Below are positions 7,159-16,900 of a stretch of 64,000 bases of DNA, piece by piece (within the stretch, counting starts at the first letter, position 1; each line of letters starts with the position of its first letter). Source of the DNA: Dyella sp. S184 (lineage in GTDB: Bacteria; Pseudomonadota; Gammaproteobacteria; Xanthomonadales; Rhodanobacteraceae). Location: assembly GCF_009766065.1 (NCBI RefSeq), contig NZ_LMUE01000002.1, positions 479,167 through 543,166 on the forward strand. Reading direction: 5' to 3'. The position numbers and the translations under genes were made by a program. The notes under the pieces are model-generated. The model was not told the origin of the DNA, ran no database searches, and saw nothing but the letters and a program-made list of their open reading frames with translations.

Positions 7159-9000
7159 TTACCGGTGCTTACGACTTTTCCTGCGAGCCTTCCGCTCAGA
7201 CTTCCTTTTCGCTATCGCTTTTCCTTTATTATTGCTGGTTTTCTTTTCGGCAGCATAACTTTTTGCGCCGCTTTGCGAAACTGATCCTCCAACACGCCTG
7301 AAGGCAGGTGGTGTCGGTGTGACCGTGATGGTTTCGCCGGTTAGCTCTGCAAGGTAAATCTCATCAAAAATATCCGAATAATTAGGATTTAGAACATACA
7401 TTTTTCCGTCATCAACGGGGATTTTTTCAAGTCCCTCATGCATTATATGAAAGCCGGCATATTCCAGCTCGTCGGAGCCCCATACACGGCCATGCAGAGT
7501 TCTTCTAATCCCGAGGTATCTAGTCAAATCTGATTCATGCATTCCGATATGTCGAAAAGTTTGAACCAACGATTCCATATCAAATTCGCATATCACCCAG
7601 GGGTAAGGTACATCTTCTGGCTTCTCGAGAAGTAAGTCTAAATTTGTGGCCAACGGCCCATAATCGTCCCTCATAAAGCAGACGCTAAAAACGTTATCGT
7701 AATCAGTTGCTACAAGACTAAGAATTTCCTCTCCTTCTGAGCTGAAGAGCGCGACGACCCCCTCTTCGTCAAGCCTTCTGCGGAGGTGTTCCGATTGATC
7801 GAACGCCTTCTGAATTCCGCGATTGCTCGCAAAATGATGCTGAATGCGCGTATAGGCTCGTTCGGGATCACGAAAAGGTGCCGGGGGTGGCGACGCCTTG
7901 GCCTCTACAATATACAAATTACGGTCGCTTACAGCTATTACATCATGTTCAAATTGCGCATCTTGAGTCTCGCACAAATTCGAGTAAATGACTGCACCTT
8001 CGTCCAGAAGCTCTGCCATCAAGCTTTTTGCCTTTCTCTCCAACAGCGCATCTCTATTGCGTAAATAGCGATCTTTGGCCCTCGATTTTATCACGGAGCT
8101 TTCGAACGTGAGGCGTATGGCGTCATGGATGTGGTTAGGCGACGGACAGAAATAGCTCTCCTCGTTAATGCGAAATAATGGCTTGAATTGAGCAGGATTC
8201 GCTTCCGTTATATAGGTCATACTGATATTTTCGCCACGCCGTAACGTGAAAGCAGACAGAAACCTTTCAACAACGTCGGATCGTACTCGCAATTCTTCTG
8301 ATTTGAATTCGTACATCTCATCTATTGCCTGATGAAATCTCGCAGAAGTTTCTCCCGCCCCGACTAATTCCATGTCAAATCTAGATCTATCCCATTTCTC
8401 GGATCGCGCTTTAACCATCATTTCTTGCCGAAATTCATCTAAGGATTTACCTAGATCGTATACGTCATCAAGACGATGCTGAAGAATTCGACCAATATCT
8501 TTAGCGACCTCGAGTGCCTCATCTACAGATAATCCATACGCTTCTACGATTATGTCATTGAAAGGCCGAAGTTCAGCGATGGTGCGCCCATCTATCTGTT
8601 CGACTGATGCAATCGTTCCGGAATAAAAATAATGAATAAAAGCGGGCATTGCCACTGCGCTCGCTGCTCTCCAGCGTGCACTACGCTCTTCGTCGTTCCT
8701 GATAGGAGGCGGTTGTGCGTAGGAGATAAAGATATCGTGGAGCAGCTGAATTACCCTGCCCCAATCATTCTCAGCAAACTCGACCTGTTGCTCCGGCTCT
8801 CCTGTTTGCTGAAGCAGACCTATTGCGTAGAGTGTTTGACGCAGTGGAGATGAAAGTGTCCTAGGCCCCTCGCCGGGCATAACATTTTTGCGGAGGTTGG
8901 ATGCAAATACGGCAAGTACGTCCTTGCTTGAATGCCGGCCTAGCAAATCTCTAAGTTCAGCAATGCTCCTCAGCATCTCAGCGTGCGTTTGTGCGTCCAC
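7159..9000 (-). CDS. Large PD-(D/E)XK-like island protein
   Basis: I place the start at GTG 9000 because AAGGAG lies five bases upstream, giving 613 residues; the longer frame to 9102 adds a Ser-rich, unlikely leader. The centre holds a nuclease-like signature: EHDVIAVS near residue 353 followed by LYIVEAKA near 363-369, the D...ExK arrangement of restriction-like (NERD/Mrr-type) folds. Around it are long helical regions with no domain I recognise. The C-terminal 45 residues are Lys/Arg/Ser-rich and probably bind nucleic acid. AT-rich codon use marks it as acquired. It is upstream of, but separated by the plus-strand H-NS gene from, the Ntn/HNH pair. A defence nuclease is the best guess; it is not assigned to a named system. 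Confidence 0.7.
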   Translation of the reverse strand: MDAQTHAEMLRSIAELRDLLGRHSSKDVLAVFASNLRKNVMPGEGPRTLSSPLRQTLYAIGLLQQTGEPEQQVEFAENDWGRVIQLLHDIFISYAQPPPIRNDEERSARWRAASAVAMPAFIHYFYSGTIASVEQIDGRTIAELRPFNDIIVEAYGLSVDEALEVAKDIGRILQHRLDDVYDLGKSLDEFRQEMMVKARSEKWDRSRFDMELVGAGETSARFHQAIDEMYEFKSEELRVRSDVVERFLSAFTLRRGENISMTYITEANPAQFKPLFRINEESYFCPSPNHIHDAIRLTFESSVIKSRAKDRYLRNRDALLERKAKSLMAELLDEGAVIYSNLCETQDAQFEHDVIAVSDRNLYIVEAKASPPPAPFRDPERAYTRIQHHFASNRGIQKAFDQSEHLRRRLDEEGVVALFSSEGEEILSLVATDYDNVFSVCFMRDDYGPLATNLDLLLEKPEDVPYPWVICEFDMESLVQTFRHIGMHESDLTRYLGIRRTLHGRVWGSDELEYAGFHIMHEGLEKIPVDDGKMYVLNPNYSDIFDEIYLAELTGETITVTPTPPAFRRVGGSVSQSGAKSYAAEKKTSNNKGKAIAKRKSERKARRKSRKHR

Positions 9001-9104
9001 ATTTCTCCTTGAGCTCAGCGAGCTTAAGTTGGTTAAACGGATGCTCTCACGAGTCGGCCGAGCCGAAGAAGAGGATTGGTCACTCCGGCTCAACGTCAAC
9101 AATC

Positions 9105-9160
9105 AGAAGAAGCGGAAGAAGCGGAAGAAGCGGAAGAAGCGGAAGAAGCGGAAGAAGCGG
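9105..9160. repeat. 9-bp tandem repeat (GCGGAAGAA)n
   Basis: Five exact copies of GCGGAAGAA run from 9112 to 9156, with partial copies on both sides. The run ends directly in GGTCAGAGT (9159-9167), a half-site of the inverted repeats at 1511 and 7095. It lies upstream of the 7159-9000 gene and is probably prone to copy-number change by slippage. Confidence 0.9.
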
Positions 9161-9171
9161 GTCAGAGTCTC

Positions 9172-9384
9172 TTTCGTGGATACGGCAGCAAGGTGGGTGG
9201 GATTGTTCGGCTCATCCTGAGCCTCACCCCTTCGCGCTGCGCGCTACGGGGCCAGCCTGCGGCTGTCCGAATTCGTTCCAGACGAATTCGTCGAACCGGT
9301 GGGTTCTCATCCCCGTCGTCACCATCAGAAAAGCAAAACGCCCCACACGGGGGCGTTTTGCTTTTCTGGCGGAGAGAGTGGGAT
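9172..9384. repeat. Element-end direct repeat, copy 2
   Basis: Matches 3374-3585 base for base with scattered substitutions: same mini-hairpin, same CGAATTCGT/ACGAATTCG inverted repeat (9268-9276 with 9282-9290), same terminator, and same tRNA 3' end at 9367-9384. In this copy the tRNA gene continues intact to 9456. Confidence 0.75.
9326..9366 (-). terminator. tRNA-Ser terminator
   Basis: CAGAAAAGCAAAACGCCCC and its complement form an approximately 19-bp hairpin around a five-base loop, with A/T blocks in the stem. It begins directly next to the tRNA-Ser 3' end on the minus strand. Confidence 0.8.
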
Positions 9385-9456
9385 TCGAACCCACGGTAGG
9401 CTCACACCTACGGCAGTTTTCAAGACTGCTGCCTTAAACCGCTCGGCCATCTCTCC
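9367..9456 (-). tRNA. tRNA-Ser(UGA)
   Basis: Read on the minus strand the 90-base sequence begins GGAGAGATGGCCGAGCGG and ends in ...CTCTCTCCGCCA, so the acceptor stem pairs and CCA is encoded. The anticodon stem GCAGT/ACTGC holds the loop CTTGAAA with anticodon TGA. The long variable arm typical of class II serine tRNAs is present (CGTAGG...CCTACCG), followed by a T arm GGGTTCGAATCCC. It decodes UCA. It lies some 600 bases from serS, its charging enzyme, and its 3' end serves as the attachment core of the island to the left. Confidence 0.95.
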
Positions 9457-9495
9457 AGAACTCGTTGTCTGCTGCAAGGCGCACGTTGCGCGCCA

Positions 9496-9645
9496 CTACG
9501 GCAGTTTTATTCCGGGCATTCCTGGATCAAGTCCAGGACAGGCTCTGCCCTACACCCCTTCGGGGCCATCGACTTCGCCGATGTTCGCTTCGGCTTCCTG
9601 CCTACGCGTCAAGACTGCTGCCTTAAACCACTCGGCCATCTCTCC
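9496..9645 (-). pseudogene. Broken second tRNA-Ser with 101-bp insertion
   Basis: On the minus strand 9645-9610 matches the first 36 bases of the intact tRNA-Ser at 35 positions and stops within the anticodon (CTTG). After 101 unrelated bases (9609-9509), 13 bases at 9508-9496 (AAAACTGCCGTAG) resume exactly where the tRNA would continue. The variable arm, T arm and acceptor 3' half are gone. The inserted segment contains CCTGGA/TCCAGG and other short palindromes, like a REP-type element. No functional tRNA can form. Confidence 0.75.
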
Positions 9646-9683
9646 AAACTTGTTCGCGATCCATCGCAAGGGTCGCAATCCTA

Positions 9684-11389
<1,706 letters not shown>

Positions 11390-11445
11390 CTAGTGGCAAG
11401 CACCGCAATTGAAGACACCGCTGGTGGCAATCGCCGCAATGAATA

Positions 11446-11471
11446 CCGGGCAGCGTGGCCACGCTGCCCGG
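11446..11471. terminator. 26-bp perfect palindrome, probable terminator
   Basis: CCGGGCAGCGT (11446-11456), GGCC, then ACGCTGCCCGG (11461-11471). It lies 13 bases past the stop of the minus-strand gene 11485-12063 and before serS. On the minus strand it is followed only by TATTC, so termination may be weak. Confidence 0.6.
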
Positions 11472-11484
11472 CTTGCGATCCCGG

Positions 11485-12063
11485 TCAGCTGGCCAGCTTG
11501 CGTTCGCTGCGGCCCAGCCACCAGGCCATGGCGGCGCCGGCGATCAGCCAGCCGATCAGTTGCTCGATCAGCGCGGCCCAGGTGAAGTCGAGCGGAAAGC
11601 GGTACCAGTTCCAATACGGCACCATCGAACTCAGCCACGCGAATGCCACGGCCACGGCCGCGAGCGCGAGGCGACGCCGGAAGCCGAGTCCGGCCAGTCC
11701 CATCACAAAGGCCAGCGCCAGCGCGCTCAAGGTATCCGACGCCCACTGGCGCCCGATCTGCGGGCCCATCCGGGTCATGTCATCGCCTTGCGGCATATAG
11801 ACCACCCAGGCGTATGGCGACCTTATGGCCTGTTGCTGGTAGGCAATGACCTCCGCCGCATCGCCCATTTTCTTGGGATCCAGCGACGGCAGGATGTAGA
11901 CGCCGGCTTTGTCGCCCAGCCCCTCATGCAGGGTACTGAGTACCACGCTTTCGCTGGCTGGCTGTTTGAGGCCTACGTTGCCCAGCCCCAGCGCCATGTG
12001 CGCCACCACACCCCAGAGAAACATCAGGATGCCGCCGATCAGACCTGCCACGAGTACGCGCAT
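11485..12063 (-). CDS. Hypothetical membrane protein
   Basis: A 192-residue protein with a start well supported by GGGAGGGTG upstream. It has an N-terminal membrane segment (LVAGLIGGILMFLWGVVAHM), a periplasmic stretch of about 85 residues, and three more hydrophobic segments (TLSALALAFVMGLAGL, LALAAVAVAFAWLSSMV, LIEQLIGWLIAGAAMAWWLG). The periplasmic loop contains EGLGDKAGVYILPSLDPKKM. I recognise no named family beyond 'hypothetical membrane protein' in xanthomonads. It is followed by a palindrome that may terminate it before serS, so it is probably a separate unit. Confidence 0.8.
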   Translation of the reverse strand: MRVLVAGLIGGILMFLWGVVAHMALGLGNVGLKQPASESVVLSTLHEGLGDKAGVYILPSLDPKKMGDAAEVIAYQQQAIRSPYAWVVYMPQGDDMTRMGPQIGRQWASDTLSALALAFVMGLAGLGFRRRLALAAVAVAFAWLSSMVPYWNWYRFPLDFTWAALIEQLIGWLIAGAAMAWWLGRSERKLAS

Positions 12064-12278
12064 GATTCACCCTCCCCGTCATGGTGTGGCGAATCTATGC
12101 CCGATGCCTCGACAGCGGCAAGGGTGCACGCAGCAGTACAGGACCCGCATGATCGAGTTCGCGTACGCAGGCTCCATTAGCCTCGCCGAAAGCAGGCGTT
12201 ATATCGACGGACTCTTCAGTCCCTGCCGCACTGGCGATGCCATCCTCATATGCATGAATGGCATCGCCGCTCTGCTGA

Positions 12279-13583
12279 CTACTCGGGCGTCTTGAGCCCC
12301 AAGCGTTGCAGGAGCTTCGTCCGCAGCTTCGCCGGCAACGGAACGTTCCGGGTTGAATCAGCGGTTGCTGCTGCATGCTGTCGACTCTGGTTGTAGCCCG
12401 GAGTCGCCACGAAACTCAGGACATCGCCGGCCGCGTCAGCTGCCTCGCCGGTGATCACGCCCTCGTCGTTGATGTCGCTGGCCTGGATAAGCTGATCGTC
12501 GTAGCCCGGCGCCACCAGCGCATTGAGGTTGGTCATTACGCCGTTCTGCCACAGGAAGGCCGCGCAACTGGCGAACCCCGCCGTGCAGGACAAACCGACC
12601 ACCTGACCCTGATCGTTGATGCCCAGCGCCTGGCTCTGCGCATCCACGCCCTGGCCCCGCAGCGTGCCAAGATCCTGCATGCCGCCGCTCCTGCTCCAGA
12701 TGAACGCGTGGGCCAGAAGCCCGCTGCCGGCCTGCACATTGGCAAACCCGACCACGACACCGCTCTGATTGATGGCCATTGGGGTATTCCAGGCTGCGCC
12801 GCCAATATTGCCCATGTCGCTCGGCTTGCCGTTTTGCCAGATCACGGCGTGAATGGCGCTCAACCCGCCGACCGCGTTGGAGCAGATGCCCGAAATGCCG
12901 ACAACCTGGCCGTGATCGTTGATCGCCGTGGCCGCTGAAACCGTATCAGGAGCAGCACCAGGGAGTGGCGGGAGTGGTGGCAGTTCCTCGATCTGATTTT
13001 TGCCCGGGCCCCAGATGACTGCGCGGAACTGCAGCACCTGCGGCAGATTGCAGGTCGAGTCGTGTACGGTGTTTTCCGCCCAGCCGACCGTCTGGCCAAA
13101 ATCATTCGTTCCGGTGGCGAAACCGTTATAGCCACCCAGCGTGGGCAACGCGCGCAACTTGCCCCAATCCGAGACGAATCCGAGGCAGTCATGCAGGGTG
13201 GGATTCCCCGGGAAAAAGGCCGAGCAACTCCAGGCCTCGCCCAGCTTGTTCACGGTGGCGGTCTCGGCAATGCCCGAGATCACGCCCACATTGTTCTTTA
13301 CTGGCCACTGCACGTCGCTATTGGCACCGCCCAGGGTGCCCAGGTCGAATCTCGACCCGAACAGCCAGACGGTAGCATGCGTGGTCTGGTCCCCCGGCTG
13401 GTTGGAATCCCCGCTGATGATGCCCAGGTTGTTGATGCTGTTGCCGGAGCTGACTGTTCCGCCCGCCGAGGGAAGGTTGTAGACGGAATAATCTGGCCCG
13501 CCTGATGCCGCCAGAGATGTCTGCGTTACGACAGCACTGCCGGCCCATAGCGCGCTCAGGATCGCATACGGAATCTTGTGCAT
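12279..13583 (-). CDS. Secreted HAF-repeat protein
   Basis: A 434-residue protein starting at the ATG 13583, which has an AGGGAGAACACC ribosome site; the longer open frame upstream is not used. A signal peptide (MHKIPYAILSALWAGSAVVT to SLAA) is followed by at least seven HAF-type motifs of the form I-N-[ND]-x-G-x-V-[VS]-G (for example INDHGQVVGIS, INQSGVVVGFA, INDQGQVVGLS). These repeats are typical of extracellular beta-propeller-like proteins of unknown role. The C-terminal 35 residues are basic and end LLQRLGLKTPE. It is divergent from a MocR-like regulator (118-base gap), which may control it. Confidence 0.85.
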   Translation of the reverse strand: MHKIPYAILSALWAGSAVVTQTSLAASGGPDYSVYNLPSAGGTVSSGNSINNLGIISGDSNQPGDQTTHATVWLFGSRFDLGTLGGANSDVQWPVKNNVGVISGIAETATVNKLGEAWSCSAFFPGNPTLHDCLGFVSDWGKLRALPTLGGYNGFATGTNDFGQTVGWAENTVHDSTCNLPQVLQFRAVIWGPGKNQIEELPPLPPLPGAAPDTVSAATAINDHGQVVGISGICSNAVGGLSAIHAVIWQNGKPSDMGNIGGAAWNTPMAINQSGVVVGFANVQAGSGLLAHAFIWSRSGGMQDLGTLRGQGVDAQSQALGINDQGQVVGLSCTAGFASCAAFLWQNGVMTNLNALVAPGYDDQLIQASDINDEGVITGEAADAAGDVLSFVATPGYNQSRQHAAATADSTRNVPLPAKLRTKLLQRLGLKTPE

Positions 13584-13689
13584 GGTGTTCTCCCTCTTGA
13601 TGCGGGATACCGAGACTGATCTCGCGTGATGCGCACCGGAAGCTCCACTTTTGCGATGAAAGCTGGTCCGGTCGCCGCGATGGTCGGCA

Positions 13690-13695
13690 TATAAT
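13690..13695 (+). promoter_or_regulatory. TATAAT -10 box, leaderless start predicted
   Basis: A perfect TATAAT ends seven bases before the ATG of the MocR-like gene (13702), so transcription should begin at or within a base of the start codon. No ribosome site lies between them. The -35 side (around 13667) matches the consensus poorly. Confidence 0.5.
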
Positions 13696-13701
13696 CCCGA
13701 T

Positions 13702-15219
13702 ATGCGCCGATGGGAGCTGACGATCACGTTGGACCCTACGCGGGAACTGCCGCTGTTCCTGCAACTTGCTCGTGCCATCGCCGACGACATCCGGCGTGGC
13801 CGGCTCAAACCCGGTGATGCGTTGCCGGGTTCACGCGAGCTGGCCAAATGCCTCGGCGTCAACCGCAACACCGTAGTTGCCAGCTATGGCGAATTGGCGG
13901 CCGAAGGATTGCTACGCACGCGTACCGGCGGGGGTACGTTTGTCGACGGGTCGGCGCCGGTTCCATTCGCTGCGCACAAACCGGCTGCGGAAGCTCCAAC
14001 CTACACGCTGACGCCGCTGGCATACGCCTCGCCACAGGTCAGGGCACCACCGCCGGGCACATTGCTGGTCTCCAGCAGCATTCCTGACGTGCGCCTGTTT
14101 CCCACCGCAGTACTTGCGCGCGCATTCCGCCGCGCCATCGGCCAGCGTGGCCGTTCCATGCTGACCTATGCCGGTCCCTGCGGTCATCCGCGTTTGCGCA
14201 CTGAGCTGGCCGCGATGCTTGCCCGCACACGTGGCTTACCGGTGTCAGCGGACAACCTGATGGTTACCCATAGCGTCGAGCAGGGCATCGACCTCGTTGC
14301 ACGCATGCTGCTGCAACCGGGTGATGTCGTGGTCGTCGAAGCGTTCGGTTATCCGCCAGCCTGGAGCGTGCTCAAGCTGGCTGGCGCGCGACTGATACCG
14401 CTGCCGCTGGACGAGGATGGACTCGACATCGACGCACTGGAGGCATTGCTGACACACCAGCGAGTGCGTGCGGTATTCCTGACGCCGCACCACCAATTTC
14501 CGACCACCGTCGTCATGTCCCAGGCAAGACGTATGCGACTGGCAAGACTGGCGTTGAAGCACGGCTTTGCCATCATCGAAGACGATTACGACCACGAATT
14601 CCATTACGCCGGCAAGCCGATCCTGCCGATCGCCTCCGGTGCCGGCGGCGCCAATGTCATCTATGTCGGCTCATTGTCCAACCTGCTGGCACCGGGAATA
14701 AGCACCGGTTTTGTGATTGCACCAGCACCGGTGTTCGAACGTCTGGCGAGCCTGCGCGCGGCATGCGATGCACGCGGCGACGCGGCCATGGAATGCGCCA
14801 TCGCCGAACTTTTCGAGGACGGCGAACTGCTGCGCCATATGCGCCGGATGCGACGCGTCTATGCCGCACGGCGGGACGCACTGGCGACATCGCTCACGCG
14901 ACACCTCGGCAGCGCCGTGGCGTTCCGCATTCCCGACGGCGGCATGGCGCTATGGGCACGCGTCGACGACAACATCGATATGACTGCCTGGTCCCGCGCC
15001 GGTGAGCATGAAGGGGTGCAGTTCTTCGGGGCCGGTTGTTACGACTTCTACCACCGTGAGCAGCCATTCCTTCGACTCAGCTTCAGCTATCACGATGAAA
15101 CCGAACTGGACGAGGCAGCGCAACGCATGGCTCGTGCGCTCACTCAGTCACGGAACCGCCGCGTCGGCATGACGCGTAACGCAACCATCCGGAACACGCA
15201 TGCGGTGTCATCCGGGTAA
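13702..15219 (+). CDS. MocR-like regulator lacking the PLP lysine
   Basis: A 505-residue protein with a GntR winged-helix domain (residues about 15-85: PLFLQLARAIADDIRRGRLK, then GSRELAKCLGVNRNTVVASY) fused to a fold-type I aminotransferase domain. The pyridine-binding Asp (IEDDYDHEFHY) and carboxylate-binding Arg (FLRLSFS) are present. The Schiff-base lysine is not: the usual GTFSK is GSLSN, with Asn327 (AAC at 14680-14682). PLP could therefore only bind non-covalently, if at all. MocR proteins sense PLP or amino compounds and control divergent genes, here probably the HAF gene. The reading frame is otherwise intact. The gene may be translated from a leaderless mRNA. Confidence 0.85.
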   Translation: MRRWELTITLDPTRELPLFLQLARAIADDIRRGRLKPGDALPGSRELAKCLGVNRNTVVASYGELAAEGLLRTRTGGGTFVDGSAPVPFAAHKPAAEAPTYTLTPLAYASPQVRAPPPGTLLVSSSIPDVRLFPTAVLARAFRRAIGQRGRSMLTYAGPCGHPRLRTELAAMLARTRGLPVSADNLMVTHSVEQGIDLVARMLLQPGDVVVVEAFGYPPAWSVLKLAGARLIPLPLDEDGLDIDALEALLTHQRVRAVFLTPHHQFPTTVVMSQARRMRLARLALKHGFAIIEDDYDHEFHYAGKPILPIASGAGGANVIYVGSLSNLLAPGISTGFVIAPAPVFERLASLRAACDARGDAAMECAIAELFEDGELLRHMRRMRRVYAARRDALATSLTRHLGSAVAFRIPDGGMALWARVDDNIDMTAWSRAGEHEGVQFFGAGCYDFYHREQPFLRLSFSYHDETELDEAAQRMARALTQSRNRRVGMTRNATIRNTHAVSSG

Positions 15220-15236
15220 CGCGGCAATGCCGTGAC

Positions 15237-16592
15237 TTACTTGCCGCGCGCCTGTTGACGCGCCGCACGCAGCGCCAGCAGCTTCTCGCGCAACTGCAGT
15301 TCCAGTCCCCGTTCGACCGGCTCGTAGAACACGCTGCCAACGAGTTCGTCGGGCAGGCATTGCTGGTCGAGCGCGATGCCGCCTTCGGCGTCGTGATCGT
15401 ACTGGTAGCCCTTGCCGTAGCCGAGGCCCTTCATCAATTTGGTTGGCGCGTTGCGCAGGTGCATCGGCACTTCCAGCGTGCCGCCCTCGCGGATCGCGGC
15501 GCGGGCCTTGTTGTAGGCCATGTAGGCTGCGTTGCTCTTGGGCGAGATCGCCAGCCAGATCGCCAGCTGCGCCAGTCCCAGTTCGCCTTCGGGACTGCCC
15601 AGACGCTCGTAGGTATCCCACGCATCCAGCGCCATGCGCCAGGCCCGCGGCTCGGCCAGGCCGACGTCTTCGACCGCCATGCGCGTCATCCGACGTGCCA
15701 GGTACAGCGGATCGACACCGCCATCGAGCATGCGACACAGCCAGTACACCGCAGCATCGGGATCGGACGAACGCACGGATTTGTGCAGCGCCGAGATCTG
15801 GTCGTAGAACTGCTCGCCCATCTTGTCGAAGCGGCGGGTACGGTCGGCCAGCACCTGGGTCAGCGTGATCTCGTCGATACGCTTGTCTTCGGCCAGCTCG
15901 GCGGCGATTTCCAGCAGGGTCAGCGCGCGGCGTACGTCGCCGTCGGCAGCCTGGGCGATCGACTCCAGCGATTCGTCACCTACCTGCAACTGCAACTCAC
16001 CAAGACCACGTTCGCTGTCGGCCAGCGCACGCTTGAGCGCAGCCACGATGTCATCGGTGGAGATCGGTTCCAGCACATGCACGCGACAACGCGACAGCAA
16101 TGCGGAGTTCAGCTCGAACGAGGGATTCTCGGTGGTGGCACCGATGAAGATGATCACGCCTTTTTCGATATGCGGCAGGAAGGCATCCTGCTGGGTCTTG
16201 TTGAAGCGATGCACCTCGTCGACGAACAACACGGTGCGACGGCCCTGCGCGAAATTCACTTCGGCCTCGGCCAGCGCCTTGCGCACATCCGGCAGGCCGG
16301 ACAGCACGGCGGAGATCGCGCGGAAATCGGCATCGGCATAACGTGCCACCAGGAGCGCCAGCGTGGTCTTGCCGCAACCGGGCGGCCCCCACAGCACCAT
16401 CGAATGGATCTTGCCGGCCTCCAGCGCGCGGCGCAGCGCCTTGTCCGGACCAACCAGCCGCTGCTGGCCGACGATCTCGTCGAGGCTGCGCGGACGCATG
16501 CGCTCGGCCAGAGGCTTGAGCGCGTCGGATTCGGCGAACAGGCCGGGGGCGCCTGGAGCAACACGGGATGACATGCCCGGATGATAAGGCAT
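15237..16592 (-). CDS. rarA: Replication-associated recombination ATPase RarA
   Basis: A 451-residue AAA+ clamp-loader-like ATPase (MgsA/WRNIP1 family) acting at stalled replication forks with SSB. The Walker A GPPGCGKTT is near residue 69, the Walker B VDEVHRFNKTQQDAFLP near 125, sensor 1 GATTENPSFELN near 155. The C-terminal tetramerisation region contains SDPDAAVYWLCRML and PKSNAAYMAYNKA, all family hallmarks. ATG at 16592 or 16574 (MSSRV) are both possible. It keeps the expected neighbourhood (lolA/ftsK on one side, serS on the other) but is separated from each by accessory genes. Confidence 0.97.
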   Translation of the reverse strand: MPYHPGMSSRVAPGAPGLFAESDALKPLAERMRPRSLDEIVGQQRLVGPDKALRRALEAGKIHSMVLWGPPGCGKTTLALLVARYADADFRAISAVLSGLPDVRKALAEAEVNFAQGRRTVLFVDEVHRFNKTQQDAFLPHIEKGVIIFIGATTENPSFELNSALLSRCRVHVLEPISTDDIVAALKRALADSERGLGELQLQVGDESLESIAQAADGDVRRALTLLEIAAELAEDKRIDEITLTQVLADRTRRFDKMGEQFYDQISALHKSVRSSDPDAAVYWLCRMLDGGVDPLYLARRMTRMAVEDVGLAEPRAWRMALDAWDTYERLGSPEGELGLAQLAIWLAISPKSNAAYMAYNKARAAIREGGTLEVPMHLRNAPTKLMKGLGYGKGYQYDHDAEGGIALDQQCLPDELVGSVFYEPVERGLELQLREKLLALRAARQQARGK

Positions 16593-16819
16593 CCGCCGGG
16601 TTGCCAGCGGGCAGCACCGATGCAGACAACCTCCTCATGCGCACGTCTGGAACGCCACGCGCTGGTATTTGGCATATCCAGATCGTGATCGGTATCATTT
16701 GAAATATAAATGCGAAATAATCGCATTCAGGTATTTTCCATTTGCATTTTATTACCAAGCTTAGATTCAGCTTAGCGAATTAACTTTCGATTATGTCGAA
16801 AGATTTTCAAATAATATGG

Positions 16820-16837
16820 CTGTTACCAAATTGTCAT
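16820..16837 (+). promoter_or_regulatory. Candidate Pho box (PhoB site)
   Basis: CTGTTACCAAATTGTCAT agrees with the PhoB consensus (two CTGTCAT repeats four bases apart) at 14 of 18 positions, and the second repeat differs by one base. It lies 63 bases before the ATG of the TonB receptor/acid phosphatase operon, in an AT-rich leader (16593-16900) that holds no gene. A clear -10 after it is not seen (TAGGTT at 16848 is weak). Confidence 0.55.
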
Positions 16838-16900
16838 GTTGGATAACTAGGTTGGCGCCCCGCACCGCCCCCTATTCAACTCCAACAATTGGGACAACCC

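Larger units (their letters stand above)
3586..9384. mobile_element. Accessory element B at tRNA-Ser, no integrase
   Basis: The unit from the tRNA-end remnant at 3568-3585 to the tRNA-Ser 3' end at 9367-9384 is about 5.8 kb. It contains an HNH nuclease, a proteasome-like Ntn hydrolase, H-NS and a PD-(D/E)XK-like protein, all AT-richer than the backbone. Its right terminus repeats the terminus of element A (212 against 213 bases). No integrase, relaxase or transposase gene is visible, so it fits a cis-mobilisable cargo element using the recombinase of a related element. The boundary logic is inference from the repeats. Confidence 0.6.

Noticed and set aside
9105..9160. CRISPR-like repeats
   Set aside because: Contiguous 9-bp copies without spacers; a simple tandem repeat.
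9509..9609. A tRNA intron in the second tRNA-Ser
   Set aside because: 101 bases is too short for a group I intron, the 3' exon is lost beyond 13 bases, and no bacterial splicing type fits.
12279..13871. Longer HAF protein starting near 13871
   Set aside because: It would overlap the divergent MocR gene and lacks a signal peptide at that end; the ATG at 13583 has a clear ribosome site and signal sequence.
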